34,448 nt of DNA from Cytophagaceae bacterium (GTDB lineage Bacteria > Bacteroidota > Bacteroidia > Cytophagales > Spirosomataceae): positions 1-34,448 of the forward strand of contig JAIYBU010000165.1 in the NCBI GenBank assembly GCA_027488335.1, given 5' to 3'. The notes under the pieces are model-generated. The model did not search any database, was not told the DNA's origin, and worked only from the letters and a program-made list of their open reading frames with translations. Each line of letters opens with the position of its first letter. Position 1 is the stretch's first letter. The position numbers were made by a program, and so were the translations under genes. This document shows positions 16,259-24,680 of the stretch, one piece after another.

Positions 16259-19093
16259 ATGCTAAGTAAAACTATATTCAAAACCTCGTCACTAATCCTT
16301 CTTGCCAGCACCTTTGCTGCTGCCCAACCAAAATGGAAGCCCATCACTCAACAGTCAAAACCTTGGACGAGATGGTGGTGGGAAGGCAATGCAGTAAACC
16401 CTGCCGACCTTACTTACAATATGGAAGCCTATAAAAAAGTAGGTTTGGGAGGGCTGGAAATTACACCAATTTATGGAGTAAAAGGCTACGAATCGCAGTT
16501 TATAGATTTTCTTTCACCCAAATGGGTTGATATGTTTAAGCATACACTCAAAGAAGGAACTCGCCTCGGCATGGGCATCGACTTGGCAAATGCTTCGGGT
16601 TGGCCTTTTGGTGGGCGTTGGGTTACTCCCGAAGATGCCTGCAAGGCGGTTTTTTATAAAACATATAATTTAAAAGAGGGTGAGAGTCTGAATGAAAATA
16701 TCACTTTTGTGCAGCAACCGATTTTAAGATATGTTTTGCCTAAGAAAACTGAACTTAGAGATTTAAAATATCCTATTTCAAAAAATGAGAATCTCCAAGA
16801 ACTGGCCATCGACCAAGTGCGTTTCGAGCAACCACTTCCTTTGCAAACACTCATGGCATATTCTGATAAAGGAGAAGTATTGAATTTGACCGAAAAAGTA
16901 AATAAAGAAGGCAAACTCAACTGGCAAGCACCCGTAGGAAACTGGACACTTTATGCAGTTTTTCAAGGATTTCATGGCAAGATGGTAGAGCGTGCAGGCC
17001 CAGGGGGTGAAGGTGATGTCATTGACCATTTTTCCGCAAAAGCCATCAAAAATTACCTTTCAGCGTTCGATAAGGCTTTTGCCAAAACCGATGTTTCGAG
17101 CATGAGAGCATTCTTCAATGACTCTTACGAAGTTGATGATGCCCGTGGGCAATCTGATTGGACAGAAGCACTCTTCGATGAGTTTAAAACTCGCCGAGGC
17201 TATGATTTACGCAATCATTTACCGAACCTTTTCAGCAAAGAAAATACGGACCTTAATCACCGAGTTTTATTTGATTATAGAACTACAATTGGCGATTTAA
17301 TTCTTGAAAAATATACCTCAGAATGGGCAAAATGGGCTCACGCCAGAGGAAAAATCGTAAGAAATCAAGCACACGGCTCGCCAGCAAATACACTTGATTT
17401 ATACAGTGTGGTTGATATTCCTGAAATTGAAGGAACAGATTTATTGAGGATAAAATTTGCCTCGTCGGCAGCTAATGTGATGGGTAAAAAACTTACTTCG
17501 TCAGAATCGGCTACTTGGGAAAACGAACATTTTTTATCGAATTTGAGCGATGTGAAACGTGCCTTAGACCTCTTTATGGTCGGTGGCGTAAACCATATTT
17601 TTTATCATGGCACAAATTATTCGCCCAAAGAAGCGGCCTTTCCAGGTTGGTTGTTTTATGCAGCAGTGCATTTCACTCCTCACAATCCTTTTTGGAAAGA
17701 TTTCGGAAAATTGAATAATTATGTGGCTCGCTGCCAAACTTTCTTGCAAGATAGCAAAGGTAATAATGATGTACTTTTTTATTTTCCCATTACCGACCGC
17801 CTAACCGAGCATTCTCCGAAAGGTCTACTCGAACACTTCGATGGTGTAACGCCCGAATTTAACGGCACCGATTTTAAAGAATTAGGTCAAAAGCTCCTCG
17901 ACCGAGGTTATGGTTTTGATTTTATTTCAGATAAGCAAGTTGGAAATTTAAGCACCAAAAATCAAGTAATCTTGACGGGAGGAATTAGTTACAAAACTAT
18001 CTTAATGGCCGAAAGTGAGCAAATTCCACTCGAAACTTTCGAGAAATTGTTTGCTTTGGCAAAACAAGGAGCAACTATCATTTTCCACAAAAAACTCCCT
18101 GCCGATGTGCCAGGCTTGGGGAATTTAGATGTTCGAAGAAGTAAGTTCAAATCTTTACTGGCAGAATTAAACTTTGTGAAAAATACCGAAGGTTTTAAGC
18201 AAGCAAAAATCGGTCAAGGTTCATTTTTAGTGGGCGAAAACTTAGAAGAAATGATGATTTTTGCTAAAATCTATCGAGAAACCATGATTGATAATGGTTT
18301 ACAATTTATTAGAAAAACGCATGCAAAAGGTAATTATTATTTTGTCAATAACAAAACCAATAAGGCTTTCGATGGTTGGGTTAAATTATCGGTTACGGCA
18401 CAATCGGCCGCTTTGTATAACCCGATGACCGAAACATTGGGCATGGCAAAATACAATGCTAAAACCAACGAAATTTATTTGCAACTGGCAGCGGGCGAAT
18501 CGTGCATTATTGAAACCTATAAAACACCAGTTTCGGGTACAAATTATGCGTACTTTAAAACCAAAGGCAACGCTCAAGAACTCACAGGAACATGGAAAAT
18601 TAGTTTCTTGGAAGGTGGGCCCGAATTACCAAAAACCGTAGAAACAAAATCGCTTGGCTCTTGGACTAAATTGGAAGGCGAGACCTACAAAAACTTCTCG
18701 GGAACAGCTTCTTATTCACTTGACTTCACCAATCCAAATGCCTCATCAGCAGGCTATTGGCTCGATTTAGGCAAAGTAGCCGAAAGTGCAACGGTTACAA
18801 TCAACGGAAAGTTTTTGGGAACACTCATTGGGCCGACTTACCGAGTTTTTGTGCCGAATTCATTATTAAAAGCACAAAACACGTTGGTCGTGAATGTTTC
18901 AAATTCAATGACCAACCGAGTGATTGCGATTGAAAAACAAGGTGAAGTTTGGCAGAAATTTTATAACATCAACGTTTCGGCAAGATTGCGACCAAATTTG
19001 GGTAAAGATGGCTATTTCACAACCTTAAACTGGCAACCGAGAGATTCTGGTCTGCTTGAAAAGGTTACATTGACGGCAGTTGAAAAGGAATAG
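16259..19093 (+). CDS. GH106-like alpha-L-rhamnosidase
   Basis: Predicted to release terminal alpha-linked L-rhamnose from pectic oligosaccharides. The 944-residue precursor has a signal peptide (MLSKTIFKTSSLILLASTFA, cleavage near AAAQ). The N-terminal part carries the GH106 hallmark TRWWWEGNAV (37-46) and the barrel region GLGGLEITPIYGVKGYE and MGIDLANASGWPFGGRWV. A later conserved region, ESATWENEHFLSNLSDVKRA followed by GVNHIFYHGTNYSP, is also typical of these rhamnosidases. The C-terminal ~200 residues look like a beta-sandwich module (for example GYWLDLGKVAESATVTINGK). It lies between the GH105 and CE12 genes. Family assignment is strong; the exact linkage cleaved is inference. Confidence 0.9.
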   Translation: MLSKTIFKTSSLILLASTFAAAQPKWKPITQQSKPWTRWWWEGNAVNPADLTYNMEAYKKVGLGGLEITPIYGVKGYESQFIDFLSPKWVDMFKHTLKEGTRLGMGIDLANASGWPFGGRWVTPEDACKAVFYKTYNLKEGESLNENITFVQQPILRYVLPKKTELRDLKYPISKNENLQELAIDQVRFEQPLPLQTLMAYSDKGEVLNLTEKVNKEGKLNWQAPVGNWTLYAVFQGFHGKMVERAGPGGEGDVIDHFSAKAIKNYLSAFDKAFAKTDVSSMRAFFNDSYEVDDARGQSDWTEALFDEFKTRRGYDLRNHLPNLFSKENTDLNHRVLFDYRTTIGDLILEKYTSEWAKWAHARGKIVRNQAHGSPANTLDLYSVVDIPEIEGTDLLRIKFASSAANVMGKKLTSSESATWENEHFLSNLSDVKRALDLFMVGGVNHIFYHGTNYSPKEAAFPGWLFYAAVHFTPHNPFWKDFGKLNNYVARCQTFLQDSKGNNDVLFYFPITDRLTEHSPKGLLEHFDGVTPEFNGTDFKELGQKLLDRGYGFDFISDKQVGNLSTKNQVILTGGISYKTILMAESEQIPLETFEKLFALAKQGATIIFHKKLPADVPGLGNLDVRRSKFKSLLAELNFVKNTEGFKQAKIGQGSFLVGENLEEMMIFAKIYRETMIDNGLQFIRKTHAKGNYYFVNNKTNKAFDGWVKLSVTAQSAALYNPMTETLGMAKYNAKTNEIYLQLAAGESCIIETYKTPVSGTNYAYFKTKGNAQELTGTWKISFLEGGPELPKTVETKSLGSWTKLEGETYKNFSGTASYSLDFTNPNASSAGYWLDLGKVAESATVTINGKFLGTLIGPTYRVFVPNSLLKAQNTLVVNVSNSMTNRVIAIEKQGEVWQKFYNINVSARLRPNLGKDGYFTTLNWQPRDSGLLEKVTLTAVEKE

Positions 19094-19114
19094 AGTTTGA
19101 AATTCATCATCACC

Positions 19115-19142
19115 GTAGAGACGTTGCATGCAACGTCTCTAC
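19115..19142. repeat. 28-bp perfect palindrome
   Basis: Every base of 19115-19142 pairs with its counterpart around a centre at 19128/19129; one half reads GTAGAGACGTTGCA. It lies in the 76-nt gap between the GH106 and CE12 genes. The phrase resembles a palindrome I recall from intergenic regions of cyanobacteria and Bacteroidota, so it is probably a dispersed repeat unit. A cruciform or an mRNA hairpin between two operon genes could also influence processing; that is inference. Confidence 0.8.
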
Positions 19143-19169
19143 CATACGTAACAACACTCACAAAAACAC

Positions 19170-19964
19170 ATGAAAAAAACAGTTACATTTTCCATCATCC
19201 TTCTTTTCTCGCTGGCTTTTACCCAAAAGCCAAAACCAACGCTCTATATTATCGGTGATTCGACCGTGAAAAATGGTTCAGGTAAAGGCTCTGACGGGCA
19301 ATGGGGCTGGGGAAGTTTGATTCATGAACATTTTGATACAACCAAAATTCATATCGAAAATCATGCAATTGGTGGCCGAAGCAGCCGTACTTTTTTGACC
19401 GAAGGACGTTGGGAAAAAATCTTAAAAAACCTCAAAAAAGGCGATTTCGTGATGATGCAATTTGGGCATAACGATGGTGGGGCAATCAACGACACCACTC
19501 GTGCCAGAGGAAGTATTAAAGGGACGGGCGAAGAAACCCAAGAAATTGATAACTTACTTACCAAAAAGCACGAAATTGTACATTCGTATGGTTGGTATAT
19601 GCGAAAATACATCAACGAAACCAAAGAAAAAGGTGCTACGGCAATCGTGCTTTCGCCAGTGCCACGCAATGTTTGGAAAGATGGTAAAATTCCGAGAGAT
19701 GGCTATGCCAAATGGGCGGCCGAATCAGCTCAAACGACAGGTGCTTTTTACGTGGATTTGAACGAATTAGTTGCAGCAAAATACGAACTTTCAACCGAAG
19801 CAAAACTCAAAACCGATTTCTTCCCGATTGACCATACACACACCAATTATGCAGGTGCAAAACTCAATGCTGCAACGGTAGTTGAGGGCGTAAAAACGCT
19901 AAACAATTGCAAAATCAAAAAATTTTTATTGAGCAAAAAGCAAATCGAAAAACGTAATAAATAG
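19170..19964 (+). CDS. rhamnogalacturonan acetylesterase (CE12, SGNH/GDSL hydrolase)
   Basis: Predicted to remove acetyl groups from galacturonic acid in the rhamnogalacturonan backbone. The 264-residue product starts MKKTVTFSIILLFSLAFTQK with a signal peptide. All SGNH blocks are visible: GDSTV (29-33, nucleophile Ser31), Gly69 in the IGGRSS segment, GHND (99-102, Asn101) and DHTH (221-224, Asp221/His224). The spacing and the WGWGSL segment after block I match the RhgT/RGAE branch. It lies 76 nt after the GH106 gene and is likely in the same transcript. The C-terminus is very Lys-rich. Neighbouring GH105 and GH106 support the pectin assignment. Confidence 0.92.
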   Translation: MKKTVTFSIILLFSLAFTQKPKPTLYIIGDSTVKNGSGKGSDGQWGWGSLIHEHFDTTKIHIENHAIGGRSSRTFLTEGRWEKILKNLKKGDFVMMQFGHNDGGAINDTTRARGSIKGTGEETQEIDNLLTKKHEIVHSYGWYMRKYINETKEKGATAIVLSPVPRNVWKDGKIPRDGYAKWAAESAQTTGAFYVDLNELVAAKYELSTEAKLKTDFFPIDHTHTNYAGAKLNAATVVEGVKTLNNCKIKKFLLSKKQIEKRNK

Positions 19965-20071
19965 AGGTTTGAGAGAACTCAAAGCTCAAAATTTCCCAAA
20001 TGTAGCATCATACTATAAAGCTTTTTTCTACAATTAAATTTCTATTTACTCCGTTTATCTCTAAATTTTCC

Positions 20072-20079
20072 TAATTTTG
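20072..20079 (+). promoter_or_regulatory. candidate -7 promoter element of the two-component operon
   Basis: TAATTTTG fits TAnnTTTG and lies 22 nt before the response-regulator start codon, giving a short leader. I see no good -33 TTTG at the expected spacing. The gap 19965-20101 also has a small hairpin (TTTGAG-AGAA-CTCAAA, 19968-19983) after the CE12 gene. Confidence 0.4.
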
Positions 20080-20101
20080 ACGCAAAGCCAAATGCAGAAA
20101 G

Positions 20102-20776
20102 ATGAAAATACTCGTAATTGAAGACGAAGCCAAAACCGTGCAGCTCATCAAACAAGGGCTTGAAGAACAACTATGGGAAGTTGATGTAGCGTATGATGGC
20201 TTGATTGGCTTACAACTGGCCACACGGAATACTTATGCAATTATTATTTCGGATATCATTTTGCCAGGAATCAGCGGTTTAGAACTCTGCCGTCAGCTTC
20301 GTGAAAAAGGTGTAGTTTCACCCATTATATTACTGACGGCTTTAAGCACAACCGACGATAAAATTATTGGTCTTGATGCTGGAGCCGACGACTACTTGGC
20401 AAAACCCTTCGAGTTTCGTGAGTTAATGGCACGAATCCGAGCCTTAACTCGCCGAAATATTGGCTCAATTCAGACCGCAAATCTGCTCAAAATTGCCGAC
20501 CTCGAAATGGATTTAGATGCCAAAACCGTTACTCGCAACGGCAAAGAAATAACACTAACGGCCAAAGAATTTTTATTGCTCGAATATTTTATTAGGCATC
20601 AAGGAAGAGTAATTTCTAAAGTAGAATTGGCCGAAAAAATCTGGGATGTTACCTTCGATACTGGCACAAATGTGATTGAAGTTTATGTAAACTTCCTCCG
20701 AAAAAAGATAGATAAAGATTTTGAAATCAAACTCTTACACACCCAAATCGGTATGGGCTATGTTATGAAAAAATAG
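20102..20776 (+). CDS. OmpR/PhoB-family response regulator
   Basis: A DNA-binding regulator activated by phosphorylation from the adjacent kinase. The 224-residue protein has a receiver domain (1 to about 120): acidic pocket in LVIEDEA (Glu7, Asp8, Glu9), phospho-acceptor Asp51 in IIISDIILPGISG, Thr79 in LLTA and Lys101 in DYLAKPFEF. A C-terminal winged-helix domain follows with LTAKEFLLLEYFIRHQGRVI and NVIEVYVNFLRKKID, typical of OmpR/PhoB. The start ATG lies just after a candidate promoter. The kinase gene begins 111 nt downstream. Target genes are unknown; the nearby carbohydrate cassette is a candidate only by proximity. Confidence 0.95.
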   Translation: MKILVIEDEAKTVQLIKQGLEEQLWEVDVAYDGLIGLQLATRNTYAIIISDIILPGISGLELCRQLREKGVVSPIILLTALSTTDDKIIGLDAGADDYLAKPFEFRELMARIRALTRRNIGSIQTANLLKIADLEMDLDAKTVTRNGKEITLTAKEFLLLEYFIRHQGRVISKVELAEKIWDVTFDTGTNVIEVYVNFLRKKIDKDFEIKLLHTQIGMGYVMKK

Positions 20777-20887
20777 TTCTGAATTCTGAGTCTTCTGAAA
20801 CAGCAAACAAAAACTTAGCACCGTAAGCGGCGATACTTTAAACTCAGCACTTTAAATCGCACGGGCGACCCCGTCAGAACTCTACTC

Positions 20888-22258
20888 ATGTTAAACATTC
20901 GCTCCCGACTTACTTATCAATTTATGGCTATCGTAACGGCCATTCTGCTATTTTTTTCGGTGGGAGTGTATTTTTTTAGTAAACTTTACCTCGAAAAACG
21001 TTTTTTTAAACGCCTACAAGACCGTGCCGTAACAACCACTACCCTACTTTTCGACCTCCAAACAGCTGATACTACGGTGCTAAAGCTTGTCAATACAGCC
21101 GATAAAGAATTGTTGAGTGATGAAAGTATTTATGTCTATGACGAAAATCTAAAAAAGCTTGTTTTTGCGAGTCAAGAACCCTACTCAGGTTTGTTTGAAG
21201 AGCTGATTCCCAACATACAAAAACAAAGCAAACCTACTTACTATTACGCTGGTTTTTATCAAACGCTTGGTATTCAACTCAAAAAAGGCACGGCAAGTTA
21301 TTGGGTAATTGTGAGTGCAATCGACCAAAATGGTAAAGAAGCCCTCGAAGACCTCCGCAAAATTCTAATCATCATGGTGCTTGTTGGTTTACTACTTTCT
21401 GGGCTTTCGGGTTGGTTTTTTGCCGATAAAGCTCTTGCTCCAATGTCGGGAATTATTACACAAGTCAATGAGATTTTTCCAGCAAATACCGAAAGACGTG
21501 TCGAACATCCAAACCGTTCGGACGAGATTGGACGTTTGGTGGCTACTTTCAATCAACTACTCGACCGTATTCAGGAAGCATTCACGATACAAAAAATATT
21601 TATCGCCAATGTTTCGCACGAATTAAAGAACCCGCTGACCAAAATTTACTCTCAGATTGATATTACTTTATTGCAAAAACGCACGCCCGAAGCCTATGAA
21701 GCAAGTCTAAAATCGCTCCAAGAAGATACCCGAACACTGACACAACTAACCAATACTTTACTGAATTTGGCCAATACGGTTGTGAATGCCGAAGCGATTC
21801 AACGCCTACCTCTACGCATGGATGAACTTTTGTGGGAAGCCAAAAGCCAACTAAAAAAATGGCACGAAGACTATGTGATAAACATTGATTTTAGCGATTT
21901 TCCCGAAGATGAAGAAGCCCTGATTATTGAAGGAAATGAGGCATCATTGAAGGTAGCTTTAATGAATCTGATGGACAATGCTTGTAAATTTTCGACAAAT
22001 AATAGTGTTTTTGTGAGTTTTTCGGCAAATATTCATGAAATAAAAATTTCGTTTACGAATACAGGACCTATGATTCCAAAAGCTGATTTACCTTATATCT
22101 TCCGTCCATTTTATCGAAGTAATGCCACCGCCAAAGCCACTAAAGGACATGGAGTCGGTTTGGCTATTGTTTCTCAAATAGTTAAACTTCACAACGGCGA
22201 TATTAGTGTAACTTCTACTGAAGACGAAACTGTTTTTACTTTGGTGTTTAGCAAGTAA
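20888..22258 (+). CDS. HAMP-domain sensor histidine kinase
   Basis: The partner kinase of the preceding regulator. The 456 residues start MLNIRSRLTYQFMAIVTAIL. Two membrane helices are visible (about 10-32 and 159-179) around a periplasmic sensor of about 125 residues. A HAMP-like region (about 180-230) leads to the H-box FIANVSHELKNPL with phospho-acceptor His244. The catalytic domain has the N-box LMDNACKF (Asn364), a G1 box SFTNTGPMI in which Asn391 replaces the usual Asp, an F-box YIFRPFYRS and a G2 box GHGVGLAI (420-427). The signal is unknown. The G1 replacement is odd, though similar variants occur in Bacteroidota kinases as I recall. Confidence 0.94.
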   Translation: MLNIRSRLTYQFMAIVTAILLFFSVGVYFFSKLYLEKRFFKRLQDRAVTTTTLLFDLQTADTTVLKLVNTADKELLSDESIYVYDENLKKLVFASQEPYSGLFEELIPNIQKQSKPTYYYAGFYQTLGIQLKKGTASYWVIVSAIDQNGKEALEDLRKILIIMVLVGLLLSGLSGWFFADKALAPMSGIITQVNEIFPANTERRVEHPNRSDEIGRLVATFNQLLDRIQEAFTIQKIFIANVSHELKNPLTKIYSQIDITLLQKRTPEAYEASLKSLQEDTRTLTQLTNTLLNLANTVVNAEAIQRLPLRMDELLWEAKSQLKKWHEDYVINIDFSDFPEDEEALIIEGNEASLKVALMNLMDNACKFSTNNSVFVSFSANIHEIKISFTNTGPMIPKADLPYIFRPFYRSNATAKATKGHGVGLAIVSQIVKLHNGDISVTSTEDETVFTLVFSK

Positions 22259-22366
22259 AAGCCCCTCTACCAATTTTAAGCTAAATTTAAAGTCGATTTA
22301 ATTCGCCTTTAACCCCGACATTGTTGCTTTGTAACCATAAACTTAAAAATCATAATAATTAAGCAA

Positions 22367-23323
22367 ATGGAAACAACGCAATCAAATAACAACGGTCTTT
22401 TTAAAATTATCATCGGGGTGATGGCGGGCGTATTAGCTCTTTTGGGATACCTTTTCATGGGTGCAAGAAACGAAACCCTCGAGCTTCAAAAATCATTGAC
22501 ATCGAAAGTAGAACAACTTTCATCGACACAAATCAAACTTGATTCTATCTCAAAATCGTTGGACGAGAAAATTCTTGAAGTACAAAGCTTAGGCGGAAAC
22601 ATTGCTGAATTGGAAGCCGTAAAAGCTCAGTTGGAAAACGATAAGAAGAAACTAAAAACTGACCTTAGCTTCTCGATTCAAAAATACGAGTCAAAAATCA
22701 AAGATTATGAAACATTCTTAGCTGCAAAAGACGATGATATTCGTAAATTGAAAGAGGAAAATGGTGTTTTAGTTACAAAAAATCAAACACTCGAAACCGA
22801 GAAACAACAAGTTATCGTTGAAAACGCTGCCTTGAAAACTGAGAAAGAAGAATTATCTACAACGTTGACTAAAACAGTTGATGATTTCACTACTAAAAAC
22901 AATGATTTGAAGCGTCAGGTAACGTTAGCTTCGGCAATGAAAGCTATAAACGTACAAGTTACGGCACTTTCATCAAAAGGTAAAGAGCGTGATGGGGGCG
23001 AATACAAAGCAAAAAGAATCGACCAATTGAAAGTTTCGTTCATTATGCCTTCAAATCCTATTGCAGCACAAAACAACAAAGATATTTATGTGCGTGTACT
23101 TGATGCCAACGGTGCAGTAGTAGAAAACGGCAATGGTGGAATCGTACAGGTTGATGGCAAAGAAATTGGTTACAGCTTCAAGCAAAGCGTACCGTTTGAA
23201 AACAACGACCAACGTGTTGACTTAGTATCGGGTAAAGGTGCAAGCTACACCAAAGGAAAATACAGCGTTGAGCTTTACTCAGAAGGCTTCAAAATTGGTA
23301 AAGGAGCATTTGAAGTAAAATAA
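22367..23323 (+). CDS. membrane-anchored coiled-coil protein
   Basis: I do not know a function for this 318-residue protein, though similar proteins are widespread in Bacteroidota and sometimes carry misleading names. After a short polar N-terminus, residues of about 12-31 form one membrane helix (LFKIIIGVMAGVLALLGYLF). About 35-195 is a long charged coiled coil rich in Leu, Lys, Glu and Ser. The last 120 residues are a globular beta-rich domain (LKVSFIMPSNPIAAQNNKDI, then KYSVELYSEGFKIG). This predicts a periplasmic coiled-coil stalk ending in a folded head, or the reverse topology. It appears to be a single-gene unit with its own terminator. Confidence 0.85.
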   Translation: METTQSNNNGLFKIIIGVMAGVLALLGYLFMGARNETLELQKSLTSKVEQLSSTQIKLDSISKSLDEKILEVQSLGGNIAELEAVKAQLENDKKKLKTDLSFSIQKYESKIKDYETFLAAKDDDIRKLKEENGVLVTKNQTLETEKQQVIVENAALKTEKEELSTTLTKTVDDFTTKNNDLKRQVTLASAMKAINVQVTALSSKGKERDGGEYKAKRIDQLKVSFIMPSNPIAAQNNKDIYVRVLDANGAVVENGNGGIVQVDGKEIGYSFKQSVPFENNDQRVDLVSGKGASYTKGKYSVELYSEGFKIGKGAFEVK

Positions 23324-23350
23324 GTAGCCCTTTGAATTGAGTTATATATC

Positions 23351-23388
23351 AAAGACGGTTTGCGTTTTTCGGAACGCATTCCGTCTTT
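23351..23388 (+). terminator. terminator after the coiled-coil protein gene
   Basis: A two-part hairpin begins 28 nt after the stop: AAAGACGG (23351-23358) pairs with CCGTCTTT (23381-23388), and inside it TGCGTT (23361-23366) pairs with AACGCA (23373-23378). TT/TT mismatches form an internal loop. T-rich sequence follows. Confidence 0.75.
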
Positions 23389-23430
23389 ATTATTTCGTCT
23401 TGTATATAAAATTACTTACTTAATCAATGT

Positions 23431-24591
23431 ATGATTATGAAACTAAACGATTTAAAAATATTTCTTTGGGATGTGGTGATGATTTATGCCGAAATATTCA
23501 TTCAAGTAGTTGGTTTCATTTTTAAGATTGTCCGCCAATATCCACTTTCTTATGCTGCTTTAATCTATTTATTCATCACGATGGCATTCTGCTATTACCC
23601 CATCTTCGACCATTGGAGTGCAGGGTTTATCATGATGAGCCTACCACTGGCAATCTTATCTGGACTTACGGCGGCGTGTTATCTACTCATAAAAAAACAA
23701 AAAATCGTAGCCGCAACTGGCTTAATTTGGGTAGTTCTCTCTTTTCCACTTATCAAACGTATGGTCGGAATTAGCAATGGAGAAATAAGGTTCGAGAATG
23801 TTTCTGCCTTAAAAGTTTTGAGTTTCAATGGTGAATGTTTTGATGAAAGATATAAAACCGATGAACATTGGATAAAACTACAAGCCGATATTGCTTGCTT
23901 TCAAGAGTATTCACCCAACAAAGATATTGAATCGCAGTATGCAAATAATGTAGTTAAACTCACTAAATTAGACCAAAAAGGACGTATTGGTTTAGCGATG
24001 TTTTCACAATATCCGATTCTGAAACAATACAGCAAAGTTTGGGATAGAGGCAATCAACCCAACATCAATGGATATTTATGTGCCGATATTGCCTATAAAA
24101 ATGATACTGTTAGAGTAGTAAATGTGCATCTTTGGTCGATGGGCGTACGTATCAATTTGGCGATTGATGCTTTGAAAAAAGGACATATAAAAACCTTTGC
24201 CGTCGAGTTGGCTGATAGTTTTCATCGTTTGAAGGAAGGTTTTGAAAAGCGTGACGAACAAATGCGTGAGGTAGAATCATACGTTTCAGGCAGCAGATAT
24301 CCAGTTATTATCTGTGGAGATTTCAACGAAACGCCCTTTGGATATTCTTACGGAAAACTGAAACTAAGTTTTCAGAATGCCTTCGAAGAAGCAGGACAAG
24401 GTATGGGTTTTACGCTTAATCGCCAACCGTATTTTGCTCGAATCGACCAACAGTTTGTGAGTAACGACTGGCAAGTAGAATCATGTAAAACGATTTCGAG
24501 TGTCAACTTCTCCGACCATTTTCCAGTAATGGCTAAATACGTTTTGAAGAAATCGCTTGCTGAAACGCCTGCTTTAGTTGCTATTAAGTAA
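23431..24591 (+). CDS. endonuclease/exonuclease/phosphatase family protein with N-terminal membrane segments
   Basis: A predicted metal-dependent phosphoesterase of the EEP superfamily. The 386 residues begin MIMKLNDLKIFLWDVVMIYA; Met3 is an alternative start. About four hydrophobic segments occupy residues 10-115, including LSYAALIYLFITMAFCYYPI and MMSLPLAILSGLTAACYLLI. The C-terminal catalytic domain starts near ALKVLSFNGECF (metal-binding Asn), then ADIACFQEY (Glu), VNVHLWSM (His), CGDFNETP (Asp297, Asn299) and NFSDHFPVMA (Asp362, His363), so the active-site set is complete. Its orientation puts catalysis either outside or inside the membrane; substrate is unknown. A hairpin terminator follows. 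Confidence 0.92.
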   Translation: MIMKLNDLKIFLWDVVMIYAEIFIQVVGFIFKIVRQYPLSYAALIYLFITMAFCYYPIFDHWSAGFIMMSLPLAILSGLTAACYLLIKKQKIVAATGLIWVVLSFPLIKRMVGISNGEIRFENVSALKVLSFNGECFDERYKTDEHWIKLQADIACFQEYSPNKDIESQYANNVVKLTKLDQKGRIGLAMFSQYPILKQYSKVWDRGNQPNINGYLCADIAYKNDTVRVVNVHLWSMGVRINLAIDALKKGHIKTFAVELADSFHRLKEGFEKRDEQMREVESYVSGSRYPVIICGDFNETPFGYSYGKLKLSFQNAFEEAGQGMGFTLNRQPYFARIDQQFVSNDWQVESCKTISSVNFSDHFPVMAKYVLKKSLAETPALVAIK

Positions 24592-24621
24592 AACAAGTCT
24601 CCTGACTTGTTCGTAAATATA

Positions 24622-24654
24622 AAAAGCAGTACAAACAAAATCTGTACTGCTTTT
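24622..24654. terminator. bidirectional terminator between convergent genes
   Basis: A perfect 12-bp inverted repeat (24622-24633 with 24643-24654, core GCAGTACA/TGTACTGC) has a 9-base loop and A/T-rich ends. It is 31 nt after the stop of the EEP-family gene and 27 nt after the stop of the convergent envelope-protein gene, so it can end both transcripts. Confidence 0.8.
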
Positions 24655-24680
24655 ACTTAAAACACCCTTTTACAAAAGAC

